Positions 1 through 5,772 of a stretch of 8,244 bases of DNA are shown here, piece by piece. The translations under genes were made by a program, and so were the position numbers. Below the pieces are notes generated by a model. The model searched no databases. It was not told the DNA's origin and saw only the letters and a list, made by a program, of their open reading frames with translations. Position 1 is the first letter of the stretch. Every line of letters begins with the position of its first letter. Source of the stretch: Sva-07 sp035529175 (lineage in GTDB: Bacteria; Actinomycetota; Acidimicrobiia; Acidimicrobiales; Ilumatobacteraceae). Where the stretch lies: contig DATKXG010000138.1 in NCBI GenBank assembly GCA_035529175.1, forward strand, positions 1 to 8,244, read 5' to 3'.

Positions 1-41
1 GGGCGTGAGGGTCTGAGCGTCGACGCGGCGATACTCGGACG

Positions 42-551
42 ATGAGTGAACCTCCGCACCCCACGGAGCCGGCGCCGACGCCGAAGCAACAGCAGGCGGT
101 CGCCCACCGCCGCGGCCGGATCTGCAAGGTCCGCAGCTGCAAGGTGTGCGCGCCGCTGCGCGAGAACCGGCGTCTGAAGAAGGCCCAACGCAAGGCCGAC
201 GCGCAAGCTCAGGCGCACGCGAAGGGCGAGCCGTGCGGCCGCAACAGCTGCTCGGTGCCGATCTGCGTCGCGGCACGGCACGCCGCCTCGGAGACCTCCG
301 CCCCGGCGGGGCAGCGCGACGACCTGACCGACGACCTGACCGACGACCTGGCCGACGATCCCGGCATGGCGCGTCGCCGACAGGCCGAGCGTCACCGTGT
401 GGGACTGCCGTGCGGGTTCGAGACCTGCGCTGCTCCCACGTGTGTCGATGCCTTCGCGCAGGAACGTGCCCGGCGCCACCGGGCCCGACGACCCTGCAGG
501 TCGACCGAGTGCACCAACCCGATCTGCGTGGCGAGCCGCACGACCCCCTGA
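42..551 (+). CDS. Small basic protein with four His/Cys (HCCC) modules, function unknown
   Basis: I do not recognise this 169-residue protein as a named family. It contains twelve cysteines in four groups of three: residues 28/33/36, 65/70/75, 124/129/134 and 152/157/162. Each group is preceded by a histidine exactly six residues before its first Cys (H22, H59, H118, H146). The pattern is H-x5-C-x4-C-x4-C, with x2 as the last gap in copy 1. Copies 2-4 share a PC....C..P.CV core. This spacing suggests four small metal-binding, probably zinc, modules; that is inference. Lys/Arg-rich helical stretches precede the modules, so nucleic-acid or partner binding is possible. An acidic linker at residues 93-106 is built from a DDLT/DDLA repeat. 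No signal peptide or membrane segment is visible, so it is probably cytoplasmic. The ATG has no clear ribosome site. A GATACT six bases upstream could give a leaderless transcript. Confidence 0.72.
   Translation: MSEPPHPTEPAPTPKQQQAVAHRRGRICKVRSCKVCAPLRENRRLKKAQRKADAQAQAHAKGEPCGRNSCSVPICVAARHAASETSAPAGQRDDLTDDLTDDLADDPGMARRRQAERHRVGLPCGFETCAAPTCVDAFAQERARRHRARRPCRSTECTNPICVASRTTP
318..353 (+). repeat. 12-bp tandem repeat, three copies, in-frame in the His/Cys protein gene
   Basis: Three consecutive 12-base units occur here: gacgacctgacc twice, then gacgacctggcc. They encode DDLT-DDLT-DDLA, an acidic linker between His/Cys modules 2 and 3. Because the unit is a multiple of three, copy-number change would keep the reading frame. 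Confidence 0.85.
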
Positions 552-570
552 CTCGACCCCGCCGTCCGCC

Positions 571-618
571 TCACCCCGTCCGGACCCGCCCGCCTCACCC
601 CGTCCGGACCCGCCCGCC
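571..618. repeat. 24-bp tandem repeat, two perfect copies
   Basis: Two identical adjacent 24-base units (571-594 and 595-618) contain the core ccccgtccggacccgcc. Partial matches flank them on both sides (about 564-570 and 619-625). A third copy, differing only at its first base, lies at 756-779, just before the inverted repeat. They sit 19 bp after the stop codon of the His/Cys protein gene. Confidence 0.85.
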
Positions 619-627
619 TCACCCCTC

Positions 628-656
628 CCGAAGTGTCATCCAAACGTCGGGTTGGG
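628..656. repeat. Half-copy of the interspersed inverted-repeat element
   Basis: These 29 bases match 818-846 at 24 of 29 positions without gaps. Both share the cores ccgaa.tgtca and caaacgt and end in gttggg. The second copy forms the right half of the 780-841 inverted repeat. This copy lacks a matching left arm, so it looks like a decayed or half element. Confidence 0.6.
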
Positions 657-779
657 GTGGAGCGTGCACTACTCAGTGGATCTGGTCGCGACAGTCGAAA
701 TCAGATCCGCCGATAACTGCACGGACCCTGCCCGTCTGGACCTTGCCCATCTGGCCCACCCCGTCCGGACCCGCCCGCC

Positions 780-841
780 CACCACGTTTGCGTGAGGATT
801 TGGCTGACCCGGTACATCCGAAATGTCACGCAAACGTGGTG
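780..841. repeat. Inverted repeat with perfect 16-bp arms (interspersed palindromic element or terminator)
   Basis: Bases 780-795 and 826-841 are exact reverse complements (core accacgtttgcgtga against tcacgcaaacgtggt), with a 30-base spacer. The spacer can add an imperfect inner stem (atttgg against ccgaaat). The element lies 28 bp beyond the stop of the oxidoreductase gene and is shared downstream sequence for both convergent genes. It could fold as a long hairpin in either transcript. No T-tract follows on either strand, so a canonical intrinsic terminator is not clear. The related half-element at 628-656 favours a REP-like interspersed repeat. Confidence 0.65.
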
Positions 842-869
842 TTGGGCCACGGCGGGGCGCCGGATCGGG

Positions 870-1898
870 TCAGGGGGTGACGACGATCTTGGCGCGGGCG
901 TGGCCGGAGCCGATCTCGGCCAGCGCGTCCGCGACACCGTCGAGGCCGACCACACGGTCGATCTGCGGAACCAGGCGTCCCGACGCCAGCAGTTCGCCGA
1001 GGAACGTGAGGTCGTCGACGTTGGCGTCGGCGGTGAACTGGTGGAACGACGTCTCGGACCGCACGAACGCCAGCCTCGCCCGGACGAGGTAGGGGAGCGG
1101 GTCGACCCAGCGGTTCGCTTTGGGGCCGCTGACCACGACGTAGCGTCCGCCGGCAACCACCACGCTTCGCACCTCGCGGGGATGGCGGTTGCCGACGTTG
1201 TCCAGCATCACGTCGAAGCGAGCGCCGCCGTCGACGAAGTCGTCGCTGGTGTAGTCGAGCACCTCGTCGGCACCGAGCGAGCGGACCATCTCGATGTTGC
1301 GCGTGCTGCACACCGCCGTGACGTGAGCGCCCAACGCCTTCGCGATCTGGACGGCCATCGTGCCGACCCCACCGGCAGCCCCGTTGATCAGCACCCGCTC
1401 GCCCGGTTGGACGTCACCGTGCGTTCGCAGACCTTGCAGTGCCGTCAGCCCTGCGACCGGGGTGGCGCCGGCCGACTCGAACGACACGCCGTCGGGGATC
1501 GCGACCACGGTCGTCTCCTTCACCGTGAGGTACTGCCCGCAACCGCCGCCGGGACTTTCGCCGAACACCGAGTCGCCGATGGTGAACCGGGTGACGCCAT
1601 CGCCGACGGCGACGACCACACCGGCGACGTCGGCACCGCGGACGAACCGTTTCGGGCGTCGCACCCCGGACATCAGTCGCATCAGGTACGGCGTGCCGGT
1701 GAGGAAGTGCCAGTCGAGCGCGTTCAGCGATGACGCCCGAACCTCGACCAGTAGTTCGCCGGCCTGCGGTGCCGGCACCGGGAGGGTCTCGGTGGCCAGC
1801 ACCTCCGGCCCGCCGTATGTGCGCGCGGTGACCGCGGTCATGGTGGATGGCAACGGGGGGGTGGTCGTGGAGTCGTGAAGGGTGATGGGCGAGGACAT
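870..1898 (-). CDS. NAD(P)-dependent, zinc-independent quinone oxidoreductase-like enzyme (MDR superfamily)
   Basis: This 342-residue enzyme belongs to the medium-chain dehydrogenase/reductase superfamily, quinone oxidoreductase branch (COG0604). Such enzymes reduce quinones, enones or other electrophiles with NAD(P)H in the cytoplasm. The N-terminal GroES-like domain (about residues 20-140) has the family signatures VRGADVAGVV at 87-95 and YGGPEVL near 28. The Rossmann domain carries INGAAGGVGTMAVQIAK at 171-187, the nucleotide-binding loop. I see no structural- or catalytic-zinc cysteine cluster, which fits the zinc-free branch. The ATG at 1898 is chosen because GGAG (1905-1908) lies six bases upstream. 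A later ATG at 1841 would be nearer the usual family start but has no ribosome site. It is divergent from the TetR gene, and its promoter is overlapped by twin operators, so it is the likely repressor target. The natural substrate cannot be read from sequence. Confidence 0.93.
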   Translation of the reverse strand: MSSPITLHDSTTTPPLPSTMTAVTARTYGGPEVLATETLPVPAPQAGELLVEVRASSLNALDWHFLTGTPYLMRLMSGVRRPKRFVRGADVAGVVVAVGDGVTRFTIGDSVFGESPGGGCGQYLTVKETTVVAIPDGVSFESAGATPVAGLTALQGLRTHGDVQPGERVLINGAAGGVGTMAVQIAKALGAHVTAVCSTRNIEMVRSLGADEVLDYTSDDFVDGGARFDVMLDNVGNRHPREVRSVVVAGGRYVVVSGPKANRWVDPLPYLVRARLAFVRSETSFHQFTADANVDDLTFLGELLASGRLVPQIDRVVGLDGVADALAEIGSGHARAKIVVTP

Positions 1899-1920
1899 GG
1901 TGATCTCCGATCGAGAGGTA

Positions 1921-1933
1921 CGTACACTGTACG
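1921..1933. promoter_or_regulatory. Operator O1 of the TetR/oxidoreductase intergenic region
   Basis: The 13-base site cgtacactgtacg is a perfect palindrome apart from its central base. It is the reverse complement of O2, and the two centres (1927 and 1948) are 21 bp apart, about two helical turns. It abuts the predicted -10 box of the oxidoreductase promoter and covers its likely transcription start. Assignment to the neighbouring TetR protein is inferred from position and symmetry. Confidence 0.75.
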
Positions 1934-1961
1934 TTGTAGTGCGTACAGTGTACGTTGTCAA
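1933..1961 (-). promoter_or_regulatory. Predicted sigma-70-type promoter for the oxidoreductase gene
   Basis: On the minus strand there is a perfect TTGACA (1961-1956), a 17-base spacer and TACAAC (1938-1933, four of six matches to TATAAT). The start point would be near 1926, giving a leader of about 28 bases to the ATG at 1898. O2 fills the spacer and O1 covers the start point, a classic repressible layout. Confidence 0.6.
1942..1954. promoter_or_regulatory. Operator O2 of the TetR/oxidoreductase intergenic region
   Basis: The 13-base near-palindrome cgtacagtgtacg is the exact reverse complement of O1. It lies within the spacer between the -35 and -10 boxes of the oxidoreductase promoter and ends ten bases before the GTG start of the TetR gene. 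A repressor here would block both directions and make the regulator autoregulated. Confidence 0.75.
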
Positions 1962-1963
1962 GG

Positions 1964-2611
1964 GTGAGCGCGGCGACGACCGAACGTGAGCCCCTCGATC
2001 GCGATGCGATCGTCGCCCGGGCGGTCGCCTTCGCCGACGACCGTGGGACCGACGCGCTCTCGATGCGCAAGCTCGCCGCCGAGCTCGGCTACGAGGTGAT
2101 GTCGCTCTACAACCACGTCGTGAACAAGGCCGAGGTGCTCGCACTCATGGTCGACGCGGTCGCCGCCGAGATCCCCCTCCCCGACATCGGGGCCGACCCG
2201 CTCGTCGCCGTGCGCGCCCTCGCCGTGGACACGCGCGCCGCGCTCGTCCGGCACCCGTGGGCAGCGTCGCTGTGGTTGCGCCAACTCCCCGGTCCGGCCC
2301 GCATCCGGCACATGGAGCATCATCTGGCAGCGCTCGCGGCAACCGACATGACACCCAGCGTCGCCCATCTGGCGTTCCACGCCGTGAACAACCACGTGAT
2401 CGGCTACACCCTCCAGGAGCAGGCGATGGCCTACGTCGTCCCTGCCGGTGGAGATCCCGATGCGCTCGCGCGGACGTTCATGGAGGGGCTCCCCGCCGAC
2501 GAGCTGCCCCACACCGTCGCCCACATCCGACAACACCTCGACGGTGACACGGCCAGCAGCTTCGAGCTCGTGCTCGACCTGATCCTCGACGGCCTGGCCC
2601 GAACGACCTGA
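1964..2611 (+). CDS. TetR-family transcriptional repressor
   Basis: This 215-residue protein has a TetR N-terminal DNA-binding domain (about residues 11-60). The helix-turn-helix reads SMRKLAAELGYEVMSLYNHV at 33-52 and continues into the usual NKAEVLALMVD helix. The rest is an all-helical ligand-binding and dimerisation domain resembling the TetR_C_1 type, with a His/Asn-rich stretch (FHAVNNHVIG) that could line the pocket. It has no cysteine, so it cannot sense electrophiles by Cys modification as NemR does; a bound ligand is the likelier signal. It is divergent from the oxidoreductase, and twin palindromes sit between them, so it probably represses that gene and itself. I chose the GTG at 1964. 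A TTG at 1955 adds three residues but overlaps operator O2. The leader is very short, so translation may be near-leaderless. Confidence 0.93.
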   Translation: MSAATTEREPLDRDAIVARAVAFADDRGTDALSMRKLAAELGYEVMSLYNHVVNKAEVLALMVDAVAAEIPLPDIGADPLVAVRALAVDTRAALVRHPWAASLWLRQLPGPARIRHMEHHLAALAATDMTPSVAHLAFHAVNNHVIGYTLQEQAMAYVVPAGGDPDALARTFMEGLPADELPHTVAHIRQHLDGDTASSFELVLDLILDGLARTT

Positions 2612-2629
2612 TCGACCCCCCGGTCGTGG

Positions 2630-4699
2630 TCAGGTGGTGACGAGCCGAGGTGTGATCCCCATCGTCAACGGACGAGTGGTGACACCCTGCGAGATCGTCA
2701 GACGGTGGGGCCCGCCGACGACCGCGATGTTCGTGTTCTGGAGTCGGTGCACGAGCCGCCGCAGGCGCCACGGTGGCATGTCGTGCACGATGTGGGCCGG
2801 CACGATCACCAGGTCGGTGGGCGCGACGTCGTTGATCACGGTCTCCTGCTCCGACTGATCGGTGACGACGATCATCCGGTTGCGGTCGTGGTCGCGGTCG
2901 TTCTCGTCCTCGAACAGCGCCGCAGTCTCCTCGTCGTGGCACAACACGACGAGGCCGACGTCGTCGCCATCTCGCAGGTGTCGGACGACGTCGGCGGTCA
3001 ACTCCACGTCGTCGCGCTGCCAAGCGATGCGTGGCCGGCCGAGTTGGACGACGATGCGATCCCACGGGCGAACGACGTGGGCGGCGATCGTCGGCACAGG
3101 GGACGCCTGGCCGACACCGTCGATGTCGTTGCCGAACACGTAGTCCGCCGCCCACTTGGGGCCGTCCCAGGCGAGCAGCACCAGCGAGGCGTCGAGTTCG
3201 GCGACGAGATCGACGGTGGCGTTCGTGAACGACTCGCCGACACGAACCGTGCCATCGCCGTCGAGGCCCGCGGCGGCCGCTACCGTTGCGGCTCGGTCGA
3301 CGGCGGCCCGGACGTCGGATCGTGGAGCGTCGCCGGTGACGCCGTAGGGGATCACCAGACCGCCGTCATGGCGCGCGAGCCCGCCGGCGAACGCAACGAG
3401 CGTGCGCAGGTCCCCGGAGCTCGTTCGCGCGTCGAGCAGGACCTGCTGACCGATCGGCGGTCGATCGACGACCACGGGCGGCACCCGCGACGCAAAGAAC
3501 CGCGTTGCGTACGAGGTGATGAAGGCGGTGATGACGATCGTCAGCACGGCGGCGTTGACCACGTTCTGTTCGAACATCCCCAGCGTCAGGCCGACCTGCG
3601 CGATCGCGAGCGTCGACGCGGCCTGCCCGAACGACAGCGACGACATGAGACCCACTTCGTCGCGTGTGAGCCCGAAGATCCTCCCGGCGATGACGGCGGA
3701 GGTGGTCTTGCCGACGAGGACGAAACAGGTGAACAGCAGGCCCAGCCCGATCGTCTTCGGATCGACGAGCACCGCCGGGTCGATGTTGAGTCCGATCGAG
3801 ATCAGGAACACCGGGATGAAGAGCGTGGTTCCGACGAAGTCCAGGCGTTCCATCAACGGTCCGCGAGCAGGGATCAGTCGGTTCAGGCCCAGCCCGGCGA
3901 GGAACGCACCGATGAGGCCCTCCATACCACCCAGCAGGGCGACTGTGGCACCGACGGCCATCAGCGCCAGCGTGAACACGAACCGTTGCGGGCGGGTCCG
4001 GCCGACCCGGACGAAGAACCACTTCGCCACCCGTGGCAGCAGCCACAGGCACACGAATGCCAGCAGGGGCAGGCCGATCCAGAGCGACAGCGTCGGATCC
4101 GGCGTCGTCGGTTGGACCCCCTCCGGTGCGAGCCGCTCTGCGATCTCGGTGCCGAACGGCAGGTCGAGGGGATCGATCTCGATGACTGCTGTCGCCGTCG
4201 CGAAGGCGAGGACGGTCAACGACATCAGGTCGGCGACGACGCCGGCCGAGACGGCAGCGCCGACCGATCGGGTGCTCTGCAGGCCCGCCGACTGGACCTC
4301 GGAGTAGGCAACCAGCGTGTTCGACGCCCACATCGCGCCGATCAACAGCGCTCCGAGCGTCTCGATGTCCTCGGACTGGTCGACCACGAAGACGCTGAGC
4401 AGGAACGGGAGGAAGAATCCGAGCAGGCCGAACGTGATCGCCATCTTGCGGTTGTCGTTGAACGCCTTGATGTCGAACGACAGCCCGGCGAGGAACATCA
4501 GGTAGAGGATCCCGATCGCGCCCAGGTCCTGGACGAGCCCGCCGGACTCGAGCCAGCCGATCACGAACGGTCCGAAGATCATCCCGCCGGCGATCAGCCC
4601 GACGATGCCGGGGATCCGGAAGCGCTCGGCGAGCGTCGGTCCGAGCACCACGATGGCCAGCAACACGGCCATCGTCGCCTCGACGCTCCCGATCAGCAC
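2630..4699 (-). CDS. CPA2-family cation:proton antiporter with a long soluble C-terminal region
   Basis: This 689-residue membrane protein exchanges a monovalent cation (Na+ or K+) for protons across the inner membrane. Residues 1-405 form the Na+/H+ exchanger domain (PF00999 type) with about 12-13 hydrophobic helices. Family marks include LYLMFLAGLSFD at 65-76, ASNTLVAY at 125-132, and D157 in GVVADLMSL, the likely ion-binding acid. Others are FLAGLGLNRLIP at 266-277, FIPVFLISIGL at 294-304, and K331. Residues 410-689 are soluble, with two halves that look alpha/beta and USP-like, but I do not see the classic G-x2-G-x9-G-(S/T) ATP motif. No TrkA-N/RCK nucleotide loop is evident, unlike KefB/KefC. 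The GTG start is supported by TGAGGT (4711-4706) six bases upstream; an ATG nine codons later lacks that. It converges on the TetR gene with only 18 bp between stops. Ion specificity is unknown. Confidence 0.92.
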   Translation of the reverse strand: MLIGSVEATMAVLLAIVVLGPTLAERFRIPGIVGLIAGGMIFGPFVIGWLESGGLVQDLGAIGILYLMFLAGLSFDIKAFNDNRKMAITFGLLGFFLPFLLSVFVVDQSEDIETLGALLIGAMWASNTLVAYSEVQSAGLQSTRSVGAAVSAGVVADLMSLTVLAFATATAVIEIDPLDLPFGTEIAERLAPEGVQPTTPDPTLSLWIGLPLLAFVCLWLLPRVAKWFFVRVGRTRPQRFVFTLALMAVGATVALLGGMEGLIGAFLAGLGLNRLIPARGPLMERLDFVGTTLFIPVFLISIGLNIDPAVLVDPKTIGLGLLFTCFVLVGKTTSAVIAGRIFGLTRDEVGLMSSLSFGQAASTLAIAQVGLTLGMFEQNVVNAAVLTIVITAFITSYATRFFASRVPPVVVDRPPIGQQVLLDARTSSGDLRTLVAFAGGLARHDGGLVIPYGVTGDAPRSDVRAAVDRAATVAAAAGLDGDGTVRVGESFTNATVDLVAELDASLVLLAWDGPKWAADYVFGNDIDGVGQASPVPTIAAHVVRPWDRIVVQLGRPRIAWQRDDVELTADVVRHLRDGDDVGLVVLCHDEETAALFEDENDRDHDRNRMIVVTDQSEQETVINDVAPTDLVIVPAHIVHDMPPWRLRRLVHRLQNTNIAVVGGPHRLTISQGVTTRPLTMGITPRLVTT

Positions 4700-4722
4700 G
4701 AGTGAACCTCAGCGATCACGGG

Positions 4723-4748
4723 CGGACACTGTCATATGTGGGTGTCCG
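4723..4748. promoter_or_regulatory. Candidate operator: 26-bp inverted repeat between divergent genes
   Basis: The 7-base arms cggacac (4723-4729) and gtgtccg (4742-4748) are perfect inverted repeats around a central CATATG (4733-4738) on the same axis. The site lies between the antiporter start (4699) and the operon start (4780), where a regulator binding site would be expected. No regulator gene is adjacent, so the binding protein is unknown. Confidence 0.4.
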
Positions 4749-4779
4749 TCGGCAAGCATCGCCCGTAACGTCGATGGCG

Positions 4780-5772
4780 ATGCGCGTCTTCGTCACACAC
4801 AACTCCGAGGACCTCGATTCCTACTACGCGCGGGCGCTCGGCGAGCTGCGCTCGATCGCCACGGTGACGACCAACCCTCGCCGTCGCGACCTCACCACCG
4901 ACGAGCTGGTCGAGGCGGCCTCCGGCTGTGACGTGATCGTCGCTCACCGCAGCACGCCCGGCGAGGCGGCGCTGTTCGAGGCGCTGCCCGGCCTGGTCGC
5001 CTTCCTGCGCACTGCCGTCGACATCTCGACGATCGACGTCGACGCGGCGTCGGCCGCAGGTGTGGTCGTGGGGAGAGCCGACAAGAGCTTCGTGGCGTCG
5101 ACCGCCGAACTCGCCCTGGCGCTGACGCTCGACGTGCTCCGCAACGTCAGCGAGTCGACGATCGACTACCGCGCCGGTGGCCAGCCGGCGCAGCGCGTGG
5201 GCGCGCAGCTGCGCGGACGCACTGCCGGCGTGATCGGGTACGGCAGCATCGGCAGGTACCTCGCCGAGTCGCTGCGCAGTCTGGGTGTGGACGTCGTCGT
5301 GCACGACCCGCACACAGACGCGACCGCCGACGGATTCGAGCAGATCTCGTTCGCCGAACTCCTCGAACGCTCCGACATCGTGTACCCGCTCGCGGCGTCG
5401 ACAGCGGACACCGTTCACCTCGTCGACGCGGCGGCCCTCGCGGCGATGCGGCCGGGAGCGGTGCTCGTCAACGTGTCGCGGGGCGAACTCCTCGACGAGG
5501 ACGCTGTGGCCGACGCCTACGACTCGGGACGCCTCGGCGGGCTCGCCATGGACGTCGGGCAGGCGCCGGATCAACGGCCCTCGCCCGACCTCGCGGCGCG
5601 TCGCGGGGTGGTCGCGACACCGCACCTGGGAGGCCTGACCCCCGAGAACGCCGACGCCCAGGCGCTGAGTTCGGTCGAGCAGGTACGAGCGATGCTCGCC
5701 GGCGAGATGCCGCCCCGGGTGGTCAACCCCGAACGAGCGGACCGCCTGCGTGCCTGGTGGGCAGCCCGTTGA
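4780..5772 (+). CDS. D-2-hydroxyacid dehydrogenase family protein
   Basis: This 330-residue enzyme has the D-isomer-specific 2-hydroxyacid dehydrogenase fold, which interconverts 2-keto and D-2-hydroxy acids with NAD(H). The Rossmann loop GYGSIG is at 153-158, and D176 at the end of the next strand (VHDP) favours NAD over NADP. The conserved active-site Arg lies in NVSRGE (R234) and the His in TPHLGG (H282). The usual catalytic Glu region (DV[FY]..EP) instead reads DVGQAPDQ at 258-265, so the Glu is missing from its expected place; D264 is close by. The ATG at 4780 fits the family N-terminus, and a TAACGT at 4766-4771 could drive a leaderless message. An ATG at 4774 is an alternative. A GTG at 4702 is unlikely because it would start two bases from the divergent antiporter start. 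It is first in a three-gene operon. Confidence 0.9.
   Translation: MRVFVTHNSEDLDSYYARALGELRSIATVTTNPRRRDLTTDELVEAASGCDVIVAHRSTPGEAALFEALPGLVAFLRTAVDISTIDVDAASAAGVVVGRADKSFVASTAELALALTLDVLRNVSESTIDYRAGGQPAQRVGAQLRGRTAGVIGYGSIGRYLAESLRSLGVDVVVHDPHTDATADGFEQISFAELLERSDIVYPLAASTADTVHLVDAAALAAMRPGAVLVNVSRGELLDEDAVADAYDSGRLGGLAMDVGQAPDQRPSPDLAARRGVVATPHLGGLTPENADAQALSSVEQVRAMLAGEMPPRVVNPERADRLRAWWAAR

Larger units (their letters stand above)
552..869. other. 318-bp repeat-rich gap between convergent genes
   Basis: This gap separates the 3' ends of two convergent genes and I find no credible gene in it. An open frame does run through it, but it only reads the 24-bp repeat as a low-complexity Pro/His/Arg peptide. 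The gap contains the 24-bp tandem repeat (571-618), a third copy at 756-779, a half-element at 628-656, and the inverted repeat at 780-841. The stretch from about 660 to 730 shows nothing recognisable. Transcripts from both flanking genes presumably end here, but no T-tract terminator is visible. Confidence 0.6.

Noticed and set aside
552..869. A possible CRISPR array, suggested by repeated units in this gap.
   Set aside because: The 24-bp copies at 571-618 are directly tandem without spacers, and the third copy is 137 bp away. There are no cas genes.
146..880. A 244-codon + frame overlapping the His/Cys protein gene and running through the repeats.
   Set aside because: Its product is Arg/Pro-rich and includes translated 24-bp repeats (PPHPVRTR). 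The overlapping frame at 42-551 has ordered His/Cys modules and is the better gene.
1996..2012. A perfect 7-bp inverted repeat (cgatcgc, gat, gcgatcg) early in the TetR gene.
   Set aside because: It is explained by codons for DRDAIV in the conserved N-terminus, and it does not resemble operators O1 and O2.
2613..2626. A small hairpin (cgacc, four C, ggtcg) between the TetR and antiporter stop codons.
   Set aside because: The stem is only five base pairs and there is no T-run. The position is suggestive but the signal is too weak to list as a terminator.
2705..4705. A 666-codon open frame on the + strand, opposite the antiporter gene.
   Set aside because: It reads as Asp/Arg/Glu/Gln/His-rich low-complexity protein with no motif. 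It is the antisense shadow of a well-supported antiporter, as expected in high-GC coding DNA.
4702..4779. An upstream GTG start at 4702 for the hydroxyacid dehydrogenase.
   Set aside because: It would begin two bases from the divergent antiporter start and run through the candidate operator. The added residues do not fit the family N-terminus.
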